NCBI GenBank assembly: GCA_963210315.1
Contig: OY723251.1
Location: 1,674,001-1,738,000, forward strand
Direction: 5' to 3'
Length of the DNA: 64,000 nucleotides
Source of the DNA: Rhynchopus euleeides
Lineage: Eukaryota > Euglenozoa > Diplonemea > Diplonemida > Diplonemidae
The first letter of the stretch is position 1, and the number at the start of each line of letters is the position of its first letter. Below the pieces are notes generated by a model. The model made no database searches. It was not told the DNA's origin and worked only from the letters and a program-made list of their open reading frames with translations. Position numbers and translations under genes: made by a program. This document shows, piece by piece, positions 1-10,320 of the stretch.

Positions 1-213
1 TGTATATGACGGAGAGCGCCCTCCTTCCGCATCGTTGCGACTTCCCTGACAGCGAACTTATCCATGTCAGGGAAGACATGGCGATGATTGCGTTGGCCAC
101 CTGGGTGCTGTGCTTGTGGAGCTCCTTGCTCAACACCGTTGCTAGGAGCCTTCTAATGGATCCCAGTGTCAGCACACTGCCCCCTTTTTTAACAGGGAAG
201 GCCAGCCATCCGG
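1..213. other. Left-edge spacer
   Basis: No supported gene or repeat was seen in the first 213 bases. The short open frame that crosses it has no recognisable composition. Confidence 0.4.
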
Positions 214-1537
214 TTACTGGGGGGGGTCAAATAATTGTAACCCCTACGATTATTTAGCGACGCGGTCTGTATAAATCGGGTGTCCCAAAATTTACAAATT
301 TTCAACGGTGGTGAATAATCGTAGGGGTTACGATTATTCACTTTTGGCAAAAATTTACCCGTTTTGCTGTTCAGAATGTCAATTGGTGGGGTGGGGGTGG
401 GTGTGGGTCGCATTCTCGGCCTGTCTCACCGGCATTCCGTGCACACAGCAACAGCACCGGTGGAAACTGGCCATAGCACCCCGGTGGGCCACCAGGAGGG
501 GAGGGACCCGGTGTGAGGCGCTTGAGTCATCCAGATGGGCACACGGTGGGGTCCGACACCCGATGTCGGACCCTGTGGGTTACCCGTTTTTTAGGTACCC
601 TCCACACCCAGTGCGCGCTCGACCGTCGAATGGTTTTTCTGGTCCCGTGCACTTCCCTGCCTGCCACACCACCCCCTCGACCCCATCCCCAGCACCAGAG
701 CGTCGTTGGCTGGCGTGCGCGGGGCACGCGTCGAATACCGATGACGGGGCCTGTGTTCCTGGGGCGCTGACGAGGTCCGAAGGGATTGACGCCTTGGCTC
801 AGTCCTTACGTTTGGATGAGGGCGTGGTTTTTGACGTAGCGGGAGCCCTCAAGAATACAGCACAGCTGCACCTGCTCTTGCGCCGTCTCCAGTTCGCATA
901 GTCCCTTCGTATGACGGTGACTGGGAGCCCTGGCTGTCCCGATCTATTTCAAGACTGTATCAGTTTCCAGCCTAGTTCCCATGCTTGGGTGCTTGGCTCG
1001 GGTGCACCCTTCGAGGTGGTACAGAGAATGCAAAGAGAGTCCACAGGGGGGTCTGGGGGGCGGAGCCCCCCAGCCGCCGGAGGCCACGGTAGTGGACATC
1101 TGTTCCTTGTGGGGTACAGTTTCTGGACTGTGTCCATCTTCCTGAGGTTGCGTATGGGCCACCCCAGAATTTTGGTGCCCCCCCCCCCCCCCCCCCAGGC
1201 TCACCTCACTGGCAGGGAACCTGGGGGCGGGGGGGCCTCAAACCATACTCTCTTCCACCCATTAAACTCGGGGCATGTGTGCTCCGACATGTGGGGTGAC
1301 TCAATCACTGGTCTATGACGACCGATTCTCCACTTTGTACAGCCTGAGTGGGATCCCTGCTGTTCCTGTTGCTTGATCTTCTGAGGAAAAGTCAGAAATT
1401 TGGCCAAAAGTGAATAATCGTAACCCCTACGATTATTCAAAACAAATTTACGTATAAATGGCCCAGAAAATGTTGTACAATTAATCGCCCCCTTACGATT
1501 ATTCGACTACTTACGATTAATTGCCCCCCCCCAGTAA
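214..1537. mobile_element. 1.3 kb inverted-repeat (foldback) element with AATAATCGTA-rich ends
   Basis: The outer ends are TTACTGGGGG at the left and CCCCCAGTAA at the right. Inside them, 312-356 and 1396-1439 form a near-exact inverted pair built on AATAATCGTA/TACGATTATT followed by CACTTTTGGC. Further TACGATTATT-type half sites lie at 231-255 and 1490-1520. No transposase frame is visible between the ends, so this is best read as a non-autonomous terminal-inverted-repeat element. It contains one copy of the dispersed G/C hairpin module. Target-site duplications are not clear. Confidence 0.5.
1041..1107 (+). repeat. G/C hairpin module, copy 1
   Basis: A conserved block starts CCACAGGGG, contains the hairpin GGGGGGCGGAGCCCCCC, then GCCGCCGGAGGCCACGGTAG, and ends near CATCTGTTCC. 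Seven further copies occur in this window. Confidence 0.75.
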
Positions 1538-1795
1538 ATAGTGCCCATTTCCAGGTTTTGGCCAATTCTAAATAGTACAAATTTACCCACTTTTTTGGTC
1601 CAGGAGTTCCTTCACTCACACCGTTTTTTTGCCGCGGTTTCCCGTCTTCCCAGCTTCCGACAGTTGTTTGCGACCCCCCCCCTGCCCTCCTCCCACACCA
1701 TGAATCTAGAAAAAATCAAAAAGTCTGAACGGTCTTCATACCCAACACCTCCCCGGCACCACGAATCTAGTTCTAGTCGTGCAGCACCGATCACC

Positions 1796-1860
1796 AGGAG
1801 AACACGCAGGCTGTGCAGACTCAGGCTGCGCCTGAGTCTGCACAGCCTGCGTGTTCTCCT
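1796..1860. repeat. Perfect 31-base inverted repeat with 3-base loop
   Basis: Arms 1796-1826 and 1830-1860 are exact reverse complements around the loop TGC. The sequence would form a very stable hairpin or cruciform. It lies just upstream of the ubiquitin-protease fragment and has no other assigned role. Confidence 0.8.
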
Positions 1861-1913
1861 CGTCACAATCAAAATCGCTGTCGTAGTCGGTGTCGTTGCC
1901 AACACCGAGTGAC

Positions 1914-2554
1914 CTCTCGTCATTTTCCCGAACGTACATTGCAAAGTGCACCTTCTGTGAGGGTCTTGCAGACGGGTTGTTGGTGGTGGTGCTGCGGCAG
2001 GACGTGGGAAGCAAACAGGACGAGACATTTGCGCTGGATGGGCTGAAGGACCTCGCGGATCTCACCACGACCAAAAAGGTGAAGTGCAACACCTGCGGCG
2101 GGGAGGCCACTTCAAAGCTCGCTGCTTGCCGCTTCGCAGAAGTTCTCTTCGGGGTTGTCGATCGCTTCGATAGTGCCGGCAAGAAGGTCAAGACGGCAAG
2201 CAGCATCCCCAACGAGCTTGAGCTGTTGGAGGTGGTCCCCGGGGAGATCGCTAGCGCGCAGCCGACCACGGTGACGTACCGGCTGACAGCCTCGTCTAGT
2301 GCTGCGAAGGGGCCCGATCAGCAGTCCGCAAAGTACGAGACGCAAGCCGCTCGGTTCCATGGCAGTCGCGTGCTGAAGTGGGTCGTGACAGGGACGACAT
2401 TTCTGGCAGGTTGGGCCAGCTCCTGCGCGGGCTCAGGGAGGAAGGCACTCCCGTGGATGCCCCTTCCTGGCTAGGGCTGGCTCGTGTGCTTCGCCCTCTG
2501 GACTGTATCCAGCAGCTTGCTCGTCGCTACCCATCCGGTCGGGCGTGGTGGTAG
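1914..2554 (+). pseudogene. Decayed ubiquitin-specific protease (USP, peptidase C19) domain fragment
   Basis: The frame starting near 1914 reads through two CxxC pairs (KCTFC and KCNTC, about 50 residues apart). It then runs into a segment patterned like the USP palm: a KL..CRFAEVLFGVVDRFD stretch, then GKKVKT, then a PNELEL block and a YRLTA strand. This order (CxxC, CxxC, the line ending in RF, GKK, P.EL.L, Y.L) is typical of USP catalytic domains. The expected GHY active-site histidine block is absent. The reading frame changes around 2340-2390, where a second frame (LGQLLRGLREEG and onward) stays open to a stop at 2552-2554. The Cys box is also missing, so this is a truncated, frameshifted remnant, of a host gene or of a mobile element carrying a USP. 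Confidence 0.45.
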
Positions 2555-3301
2555 ACTGTGACACGCAATGACCGTCGTTGCGAGGCACTGCAGCACAGCA
2601 GCAACAGCAGGCGGACATCCGGTGAGGGCACGTGACGCACCTTCCTTCAGGTGTGCCCAGTACTCCCCTGCCACCTTTGCACTCCTTTTTGGCATTGTCT
2701 CGTCTCCGAGACTCCTGGTGGGTGATGCTATGTCTCGGGACAATATGAAGGCAAAGACAACTATTCCTGTAATATTCCCATTCTGGGGTGGTGGGGAAGG
2801 GGTCGCCCCCCCCTCTCCCTCTGGGGTTTTTCCCTTCAAAACCCGCATTCTCGCATTGTTTGAGTGCATCCGGACCTCATACTTTTTCTCTCGCCAAAAA
2901 TAGTGGGAAAAAAACCCCATTACTCCTTGGACCACTGAAGGAAAAAGGTGGGTAAATTTATTTTCCCCCCTCTTGATAACTTTTGAGTAAATTTTTTCGG
3001 GATCCTGGATCCCTCAATAGTCAATAGTATTTAGCCTACCGGCTGGAGAAGGCCGTGCAAAAATCATGCACAATGTTCGTCGCCTCCGCAGCCTCGGGAC
3101 TCTCTGCGCTCTTCTTCTTCTTAATCGACTTTGCCGCCGGCTTCGCTGCCGGCTTCGTTGTCGTCTTCCCCATTTTTGTGAATCAGGTCTGCGAGCTGGG
3201 ATGGGTGGAAACGTCCGTTTCGTTTGGTGTGGCTGTACTTCAGTGACGAGTGCCACATTGCATAGGTATCATGGGAAAAATGAGTGAAAATAGGTGAAAA
3301 G
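2555..3301. other. Spacer without a recognisable gene
   Basis: Unremarkable sequence with poly-C and poly-A runs. The short open frames on both strands have no recognisable domain. Confidence 0.4.
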
Positions 3302-3392
3302 ACTCCCGCTAGGGGGAGTCAGACTCCCCCTAGCGGGAGTATAGACTCCCGCTAGCGGGAGTTGGACTCCCCCTAGTTGAGACTCCCGAAAA
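3302..3392. repeat. Cluster of ACTCCCGCTAG palindromes
   Basis: About five alternating copies of ACTCCCGCTAG and CTAGCGGGAGT/CTAGGGGGAGT lie head to head over roughly 90 bases. They give several overlapping hairpins. No coding role is visible. Confidence 0.7.
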
Positions 3393-3426
3393 GGGTTACC
3401 CTACCCCCGCTGGAGTCCACCGTGTA

Positions 3427-4301
3427 GACCCCATTTCGGGTGTTTTTCGGGTGAAAAACGTACCCTAGACATCCCTGGGGCACATTGTATACCATCCAGG
3501 GCCTCTAGGACCAGTAGAAGCACCTTAAAATGCGTATTTTTACCCAAAAAAAGGACCCTGCAACCACCCTGCAAGCACCCTGCAACCATGTTGGAGGCAC
3601 CCTGCAACCCTATAACCACCCAGAAACCACTGGGTATGCCCTAAAATGGGGTGTATGGGCCTGTTGGAACAGGTTTTCTCCACCGAATTGCCCAAAATCG
3701 GTCCGATATTTTGAAAAAACTGTGAGAATGGGGGATTCGCCCGTGTGGGGGTAACAGCCCCAATTTTTATGAAAAAATGTCGAAAGTAGGGCAACTAGAC
3801 CCCATTTTGGGTGTTTTTTGGGTGAAAAACGTACCCTAGACATCCCTGGGGTACATTGTATACCATCCAGGGCCTCTAGGACCAGTAGAAGCACGTGAAA
3901 ATGCGTATTTTTACCCAAAAAAAGGGAACCTGCAACGATGTTGCAGGGCCCTTTTTTGGGTAAAAATACGCATTTTCACGTGCTTCTACTGGTCCTAGAG
4001 GCCCTGGATGGTATACAATGTACCCCAGGGATGCCTCGGGTACGTTTTTCACCCGAAAACCACCCGAAATGGGGTCTAGTTGCCCCAATTCTGACATTTT
4101 TTCATAAAATTGGGACTGTTACCCCACATGGGTGAATCCCCCATTTTTTATGAAAAAATGTCAGAATTGGGGCAACTAGACCCCATTTCGGGTGGTTTTC
4201 GGGTGAAAAACGTACCCGAGGCATCCCTGGGGTACATTGTATACCATCCCGGGCCTCTAGGACCAGTAGAAGTGCGTTAAAATGCACATTTTTACCCAAA
4301 A
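3427..4301. repeat. Four copies of a ~125-base unit in direct and inverted order
   Basis: Units lie at 3427-3552 (+), 3798-3923 (+), 3951-4076 (-) and 4179-4301 (+). Each runs from GACCCCATTT through CATCCCTGGGG, CCTCTAGGACCAGTAGAAG and on to TTTTTACCCAAAA. Units 2/3 and 3/4 face each other, and the spacers between them are also inverted (around 4078-4110 and 4150-4178), so the block can fold into large cruciforms. All four units carry the same short open frames; these are repeat shadows and not genes. Confidence 0.75.
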
Positions 4302-4765
4302 TTGACCCTGCAACGGGATTCACCCCAGAATGGCTGAAAAAAGCCGAAAAATGGCCAAAGATGAGGGTTGGTGGGCCCAAAAGTGGGTAAAAACCTCCGG
4401 AAATTCATATCTGGGGTGGGTTTGGGGGTGGTTTTGCACTGTTGACCGCCGGACCTGAATATTCCAAAAAAATTACAGTTTTTTGTATGGACATCTGGGG
4501 GCCTACCCCCCCCCCCCCCCCCCCTGACCCCCCATCCTTGCCACACTGCGACCCGTGTTTTCATGTCTACTCTGGTTCTGAAGCCACCTTACGGATTTAT
4601 TTTGGGGACAACTCACAGCACTTTCCTCGTCCCAAGCTTTGCCCGCAGCACAGCGGGGGCTTGCAGCCGATAAGTGCTGTGCGGAATGGGGAGGGGGTGA
4701 GGTATGATAGCGGACCCAACACACTGATTTGGACTGTGTGTGTTCGCCGACTAGATTCTGTTTGT
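4302..4765. other. Spacer with long poly-C run
   Basis: Contains a C-run near 4507-4524 and nothing recognisable as coding or structured. Confidence 0.35.
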
Positions 4766-4874
4766 GGGGGTCCTTCGCTTCGGGGTGATCGTCAGTGCAT
4801 TTTGGTGCATTTCCTGTTGAATTGGCTGAAAACTGACGAAGATTGACGAACAATAACGACCAGCGAAGACCCCC
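4766..4874. mobile_element. 109-base MITE-like element, copy 1
   Basis: The ends are GGGGGTCCTTCGCT and AGCGAAGACCCCC, a terminal inverted repeat of about 13 bases. The body is shared almost base for base with 48193-48301. It has no coding capacity. The target duplication is unclear. Confidence 0.6.
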
Positions 4875-4970
4875 TGTCTCTCCCATCGGGTTGGTGGTTG
4901 CAGATGTGGTTGCAGAGATCAGCGGGGGAGGGTGTGCGTGTGTGTGGGGGGGGGGGGGGGGGAGGGGGGA

Positions 4971-5064
4971 CTTCGCTCCGTGTCACACTGTGTGTCAAAC
5001 TGTGTCACTTTGCAGCCAGTCTTGTGAGGCGGCCCGCCCTTGTCTCGCTTTTCTGCAGCTCTGA
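4971..5064 (-). repeat. ~95-base dispersed repeat (R100), copy 1
   Basis: On the minus strand it reads GCTCAGAGCTGCAG, then CTGGCTGCAAAGTGACACAG, TTTGACACACAGTGTGACAC and GGAGCGAAG. The same order of blocks is found at 11411-11503, 36516-36615 and 47513-47602, with shorter pieces elsewhere. Confidence 0.6.
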
Positions 5065-5540
5065 GCGAAGGCCCCTCCGGAGGGGATGGGGAGAGGGCAC
5101 CTGATAGCTTACGCCTTTCCTATGTGCTGAACACGATTCACCCGTTTTTCCAAAAAAGGAAGGGGAAAAAAAATTCGGCTGCCATTTTTTTCTGGCTTTG
5201 CTGTTTTTAACCAAACGAAGACAAATCGAGCAAACCGCACCACCCACCCATCCACCCGCCACACACTCTTTCTCGCTCCGGAAGATTGTGCCGGGATCCT
5301 ATTCCGGACTTTGGCGTTTGTGTGGGCCATTTTCTACCATCTATTTCCTGCTATGCCCGCCCCCCCCCCCCCCCCCCCAAGCATGGCTTCCCTGCGTGCC
5401 TCGAACAGGACTTCTTTGGGCACATACAAACCACATCATGTCAAAACGATTGCTCAGGCCTCTCCCTTACCCCACAAGGTGGTAACCTCCTGTTTTTCTT
5501 CGACAACCTGTCACCAACAGATACAGGGAAGGTATCACTT

Positions 5541-6632
5541 ATGCCACGCTGTTTCACGTGGAAGGCCATCACATACGAGTTGATCTTCCAAATTGTCCCG
5601 CAAGCTGCCGAAGATCCCACAAGAAACCATGTGTACTCTCAACTCTTCACGGCTGCAGGCATTTGGGATCTGGACAACAACTCAGTGACCCTCAAGGACT
5701 CGGAGGATATCCGAGAACATGGCTTCCTTTTTCTCTACCGGCGGAAGACTACCGACACCACAAGCGCAACTTTGGTTCGTGAAACATCCCCACCGCCTAC
5801 ACATCCAAAAATAAATACACACCTCTCTCCAGCACAAAACGTGGTTTCTGTGTCTGACTACTTCACCACACAACAACAACAGAAAGAGATCCAGACACCA
5901 GGGTCTCCAACAGAGCCAAACTCACCCCCTTTTGTGCAAGCCACCACATCCCCTACGACGAACATATCTTCAACTCTTGCCCCCACGAACACCACTTCTG
6001 GCGGGGCAGATGATCTATACGATACGTTCCAAAATGCCACGCCCAAACAAACGTCGCGTGCCAGTTCCGAGCATGCCACCGTGATTCAACACACAGACAC
6101 GACTAGTCATGCCAACCACATCAACCACAACGACACCAACCCCCCACCTCCCACTAATGGAACTGCTGAAAAAGCCACCCCCTATGCTTGCTCCAAATGT
6201 GGAACCACTGTCACACAAAAGGGTAAGCCCTTTACTTCGGAGCACGGCGTGCTCGTCCACCAAGCAACGTGTCGTAGAAGAAAATCACGTCTTGGCATCT
6301 CAATGCAAACCCCTGGCTTGGCTGAATCACTCGACAATACGGCACCCCTACACCTTTCACAGATACCAGTCCCTGTGTTGTCTACAAGCGCCAACAAACA
6401 CCGTTTCGTATGCCATATTTGCGGGGCTACTACAAACAGTTTATGCGTGCCCTTCAAAAACCTCTGGTCTCTGAAGATGCATGTACGGACTCATGGACCA
6501 GCCCTGCCCGATACGGAGATGCCGGATGATACATCTACAGAAGAAGATGATAACCCCGCACCACACAAAAGATCCAGACAGACGGACAACATGTCGACGG
6601 ATCAATCGGAACCCGAGTCCGATTACAACTAG
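5541..6632 (+). CDS. Putative protein with two C2H2-type zinc fingers
   Basis: A 363-residue product is predicted from the first in-frame ATG. The frame is open for about 250 bases further upstream but without an ATG. A T-rich tract and CAG acceptors at about 5500-5526 lie just before the chosen start. The N-terminal third is a hydrophobic, possibly folded segment. The middle is Thr/Ser/Asn/Pro-rich and low complexity. Two Cys/His clusters follow: YACSKCGTT...EHGVLVHQATC, which is unusual, and FVCHICGA...LWSLKMHVRTH, a standard C2H2 finger with a long Cys-to-His spacing. The tail is acidic with a basic KRSRQ patch. Base composition is visibly less GC-rich than the host genes and the sequence is surrounded by transposon-like repeats. 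It could be a mobile-element protein (a gag-like or DNA-binding ORF) or a host DNA-binding protein. Function unknown. Confidence 0.5.
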   Translation: MPRCFTWKAITYELIFQIVPQAAEDPTRNHVYSQLFTAAGIWDLDNNSVTLKDSEDIREHGFLFLYRRKTTDTTSATLVRETSPPPTHPKINTHLSPAQNVVSVSDYFTTQQQQKEIQTPGSPTEPNSPPFVQATTSPTTNISSTLAPTNTTSGGADDLYDTFQNATPKQTSRASSEHATVIQHTDTTSHANHINHNDTNPPPPTNGTAEKATPYACSKCGTTVTQKGKPFTSEHGVLVHQATCRRRKSRLGISMQTPGLAESLDNTAPLHLSQIPVPVLSTSANKHRFVCHICGATTNSLCVPFKNLWSLKMHVRTHGPALPDTEMPDDTSTEEDDNPAPHKRSRQTDNMSTDQSEPESDYN

Positions 6633-7603
6633 CCACCAGACGGTAGTTATACCTTTCATAAACTCACGTTGTATCATGCCCCCAACCCCTTTTTTCCTTC
6701 CGGTATGCGGGATTAACACGATCCTCAGGGAACCAGCGACCCTGCCATGCATAGCTGACGGCGTAATGGCGTGCTTCTGTGCCCCCAAAGATTATACTTT
6801 GGCTATGCACTTAGTCACCATACGCTCAAAACCCCCCCCCCCCTGGACACCGTCTCCCCTGCCGCACTTCTAGACGCAATGTCCGATCCGGGAGGCATTT
6901 CATATGCTTCCCGTGGCCCGTGGAGTCGTGCTCCGATCCACACCTTCTTTTTCTTTTGCACATAACACACCTGTGTGGTACGGGAAATGCTACGAGGAAC
7001 GCGATGGACTCGGGACTGCTGCTGGCCTCTCTTGCTATGGTTTACTTATGTTTCGTGCTCCACCTGCTCCACCTCATTCTGCACTTCAGATGATCCACTT
7101 CACGTGGGTTACGGGGTTTGGGACAACGATGATATGTTGTGTCCGACGACAAGGTAAGGTAAGCTCATCGAGGTACACCAAACCGGAGTTGTCAAATCAA
7201 AAAAAAATATGGGGGGGGGGTTTTTTCAAAGTGCAAGAGGTGGAGCCCGTTCAACAGGTGGAAGCGTCCAATGCAACACTCACAGCATAGAGGCCAAGTG
7301 TTTCTCGTAGTATTTTTTCTTTTTTTATTCTTTTCTTTACTGCTTTCTCTCCTCCTTTTAATCATCACTTTTCTTTTTTCTTTTTCTCTAAAATCCACCC
7401 CCCTACCCCACCGCCCCTTTCATCTTTTGCCCTCTATCTGTCCCCACCCCTGACGCTGTGCATCTTGCCGATACCCACCTGATGAAAGGTACACCTCGTA
7501 CCGGGCTGCCCCGGCATGTGTTCCGCGTCCTTATGGTACGGTCGTGGGTTGGCAGCCGAAACTGCTACCATAAGCAATTTTTTTGCGCCCCCCCCCCCCC
7601 CCT
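6633..7603. other. Spacer, T/C-rich, no recognisable gene
   Basis: Contains a long T/C-rich stretch at about 7300-7450 and G and C runs near 7211 and 7588-7602. No domain is recognisable in any frame. Confidence 0.4.
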
Positions 7604-7806
7604 GAACGTTCCTACACGGTGGGATCTTGTAAATTTTACATGTATAACTACAAGTATAATACATGTATTATACATGTATAATACATGCATGTCAACTATT
7701 ATACATGTATAATACCGTATACGTAAATATTATGGAACGTAAATATTATGGAACGGGCCCATTTTTGCCCGGTCCGTTCCATAATATTTACGTTCCAAAA
7801 TATTTA

Positions 7807-7942
7807 CAGGGCCAGTTGGGGACTCGGTGGTGAGGATGGCTTGGCTCAGGAATCGCGCGAAAAGTGCACGAGTAGGTCCCGTCAGGGACTCTGTATGCCG
7901 TCCGATCACCTGGTCCAAGTCCCCGAGTCGCAGAAAGCCCTG
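7807..7942 (+). repeat. 136-base structured core unit A
   Basis: Begins CAGGGC and ends GCCCTG. Inside, GACTCGG pairs with CCGAGTC and GGTCCC-GTCA-GGGACT forms a hairpin, so the unit can fold into a closed branched structure. GGTCCAAGTCC resembles a polymerase III B box with mismatches, but no complete tRNA fold was recognised. Confidence 0.6.
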
Positions 7943-8568
7943 TAAATATTATGGAACGAAAAAAATCTGGAACGCCAACCCACCAGCGTTCCAAAATATT
8001 TACGTTCCATAATATTTACGTTCCATAATATTTACGTTCCAAAATATTTACGTATACGGTACATGTATATGCCTGAAATATACATGTAAAATACATGTAT
8101 ATCAAGTAAAAATACATGTATAATACTTGCATGTCAACTATTATACATGTATTTTTACTTGATATACATGTATTTTACATGTATATTTCATGCATTTACA
8201 TGTATTATACATGTATAATACTTGTCATGCAAGTATTATACATGTAAAATACTTGCATGACAAGTAAAATACCTGCATGCAAGTAAAATACATGTATTTT
8301 ACTTGCATGCAAGTATTTTACTTGTCATGCAAGTATTATACATGTATTTTACTTGTCATGCAAGTATTTTACATGTATAATACTTGCATGACAAGTATTA
8401 TACATGTAAAATACATGTAAATGCATGAAATATACATGTAAAATACATGTACCGTATACGTAAATATTTTGGAACGTAAATATTATGGAACGTAAATATT
8501 ATGGAACGTAAATATTTTGGAACGCTGGTGGGTTGGCGTTCCAGATTTTTTTCGTTCCATAATATTTA

Positions 8569-8704
8569 CAGGGCTTTCTGCGACTCGGGGACTTGGACCA
8601 GGTGATCGGACGGCATACAGAGTCCCTGACGGGACCTACTCGTGCACTTTTCGCGCGATTCCTGACGCAAGCCGTCCTCACCACCGAGTCCCCAACTGGC
8701 CCTG
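8569..8704 (-). repeat. 136-base structured core unit B (inverted)
   Basis: Reverse-complement copy of unit A with only a few substitutions. The nested pairing is retained. Together with unit A it forms the arms of an approximately 900-base palindrome. Confidence 0.6.
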
Positions 8705-9052
8705 TAAATATTATGGAACGTAAATATTATGGAACGGACCGGCCAAAAATGGGCCCGTTCCATAATATTTACGTTCCATAATATTTACGTATACGGTATA
8801 TCAAGTAAAAATGCATGTATAATAGTTGACATGCAAGTATTATACATGTATTTTTACTTGATATACATGTATTTTACATGTATATTTTAGGCATATACAT
8901 GTATTATACATGTATAATAGTTGACATGCAAGTATTATACATGTATAATACATGTATATACCGTATACGTAAATATTATGGAACGTAAATATTATGGAAC
9001 GGGCCCATTTTTGGCCGGTCCGTTCCATAATATTTACGTTCCAAAATATTTA

Positions 9053-9189
9053 CAGGGCCAGTTGGGCCACTCGGTGGTGAGGACGGCTTGCGTCAGGAAT
9101 CGCGCGAAAAGTGCACGAGTAGGTCTCGTCAGGGACTCTGTACGCCGTCCGATCACCTGGTCCAAGTCCCCGAGTCGCAGAAAGCCCTG
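9053..9189 (+). repeat. 136-base structured core unit C
   Basis: Third copy, closer to unit B than to unit A at shared variant positions (for example GGACGGCTTGCGTCAGG). It has lost one base pair near its 5' side (GGCCACTCGG instead of GGGGACTCGG). Confidence 0.6.
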
Positions 9190-9343
9190 TAAATATTATG
9201 GAACGAAAAAAATCTGGAACGCCAACCCACCAGCGTTCCATAATATTTACGTTCCATAATATTTACGTTCCAAAATATTTACGTATACGGTACTTGTAGT
9301 TATACATGTAAAATTTACAAGATCCCACCGTGTATGAACGTTC

Positions 9344-10258
9344 CTCTTTTAACGAACAAGCTGACATGCAAATGGAATGACTGAAGACATCACTGCGGTC
9401 ACATAGGCTACATGAACCTGACTACAATGATGACACCAGTTACGCACATTTCCACAGATGAGTGCCTTGACGTTTGATCATGAGAACCAAAGAACGTTTT
9501 TGCATACCATCACAGCCTAATTGCCCACACAGTACAACAACACAACACAGGCCGGAAAAAACACTGGATTTCAGACACAACCTGCATAACGAGTGAAGGG
9601 TGATCATTCTTGTGCTCCCTTCAAATTCGATTTCACTACCCCCCCCCCCCCCCCCCCCCCCAACTTTCCCCCCTGAGGGTTTTCCTTCCCCTTCTCATCC
9701 CAGACACTATCTGGGGCTGAGAAGGGACAGTGACCTACCCTACGTTTTTTTATCTTTTGCTTTACCCCTCTCCGTCGGTCTCCTTCCCTCTCGTTTCCCA
9801 CCAGGTATCACTCCTCTCAGCTTTTTTGTCTTGCTGCCCCGCCGACCCCCCAGCCTCCTGTCATCACACTCACGCAAACGGTATTTTTTTTCCCGGCAAC
9901 TGGGAGCCTTCCGCCCTCTGTGTCAAAAAAAATACCGTATCAGTTCCAGGGTAAAAGATAGGGTTCCGGGCTGCGCGCCGAAAACCGGGGGTAATCGGGG
10001 GTAAAATTTCGGCCATTTCCCCAAATGGAAGGGCTTTCCCTTCCCACAACACACCACCCCACGCCACTCAACTGGGATGGGCAGGGTGGAGAGTCTGCAG
10101 GGGACTGACTTCGCCGCCGCTGCCAGGTCCGAGAGGAGCGCGCTCCTTCTTGTCGTCAACGCGAAGGAGCCAGTCGATGAGGAAGGCGTTCTTGAGAGCG
10201 TGGTGGTGTTGAAAGCACCGCAGGTTGCCCTTGCAGACTTGGTTCTGGACATGCACAG
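9344..10258. other. Spacer with a long poly-C tract
   Basis: A C-run lies at about 9640-9661. The short minus-strand frame at 10068-10256 ends against the hairpin repeat and has no recognisable domain. No gene is supported. Confidence 0.35.
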
Positions 10259-10320
10259 GCCACAGGGGGGTCTGGGGGGCGGAGCCCCCCAGCCGCCGGA
10301 GGCCACGGTAGTGAACAGCT
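10259..10320 (+). repeat. G/C hairpin module, copy 2
   Basis: CACAGGGG, then GGGGGGCGGAGCCCCCC, then GCCACGGTAGTGAACA. The downstream flank shares the CTCCATAGTCGCA block with copy 3. Confidence 0.75.

Larger units (their letters stand above)
7604..9343. mobile_element. 1.74 kb nested palindromic element with 53-base terminal inverted repeats
   Basis: Arms 7604-7656 and 9291-9343 are reverse complements with one mismatch. Between them lie three copies of a 136-base GC-rich core (+ - +), each bordered by blocks of CGTTCCATAATATTTACG, and long AT-rich stretches of ACATGTATTATACATGT palindromes. The stretch around 8276-8311 is a perfect palindrome at the centre of symmetry of the first two cores. 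No transposase-sized frame exists; the many short open frames are mirror-image shadows. Best described as a foldback-type or satellite-like non-autonomous element. Confidence 0.7.

Noticed and set aside
1116..1128. ACAGTTTCTGGAC as part of a spliced-leader RNA gene
   Set aside because: Resembles the core of euglenozoan leader sequences, but the adjoining sequence, a splice donor and an Sm site are absent; it is part of the hairpin-module flank.
7807..7942. Core unit as a tRNA gene
   Set aside because: A B-box-like string exists, but there is no consistent cloverleaf with anticodon and acceptor stem.
8060..8460. ACATGTAT palindromes as a CRISPR or origin array
   Set aside because: Simple AT-rich palindromes within a larger foldback element; no spacers and no cas-like gene.
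9600..10004. 134-codon Pro/Ser-rich frame
   Set aside because: Built on a poly-C tract and low-complexity DNA; no acceptor signal or domain.
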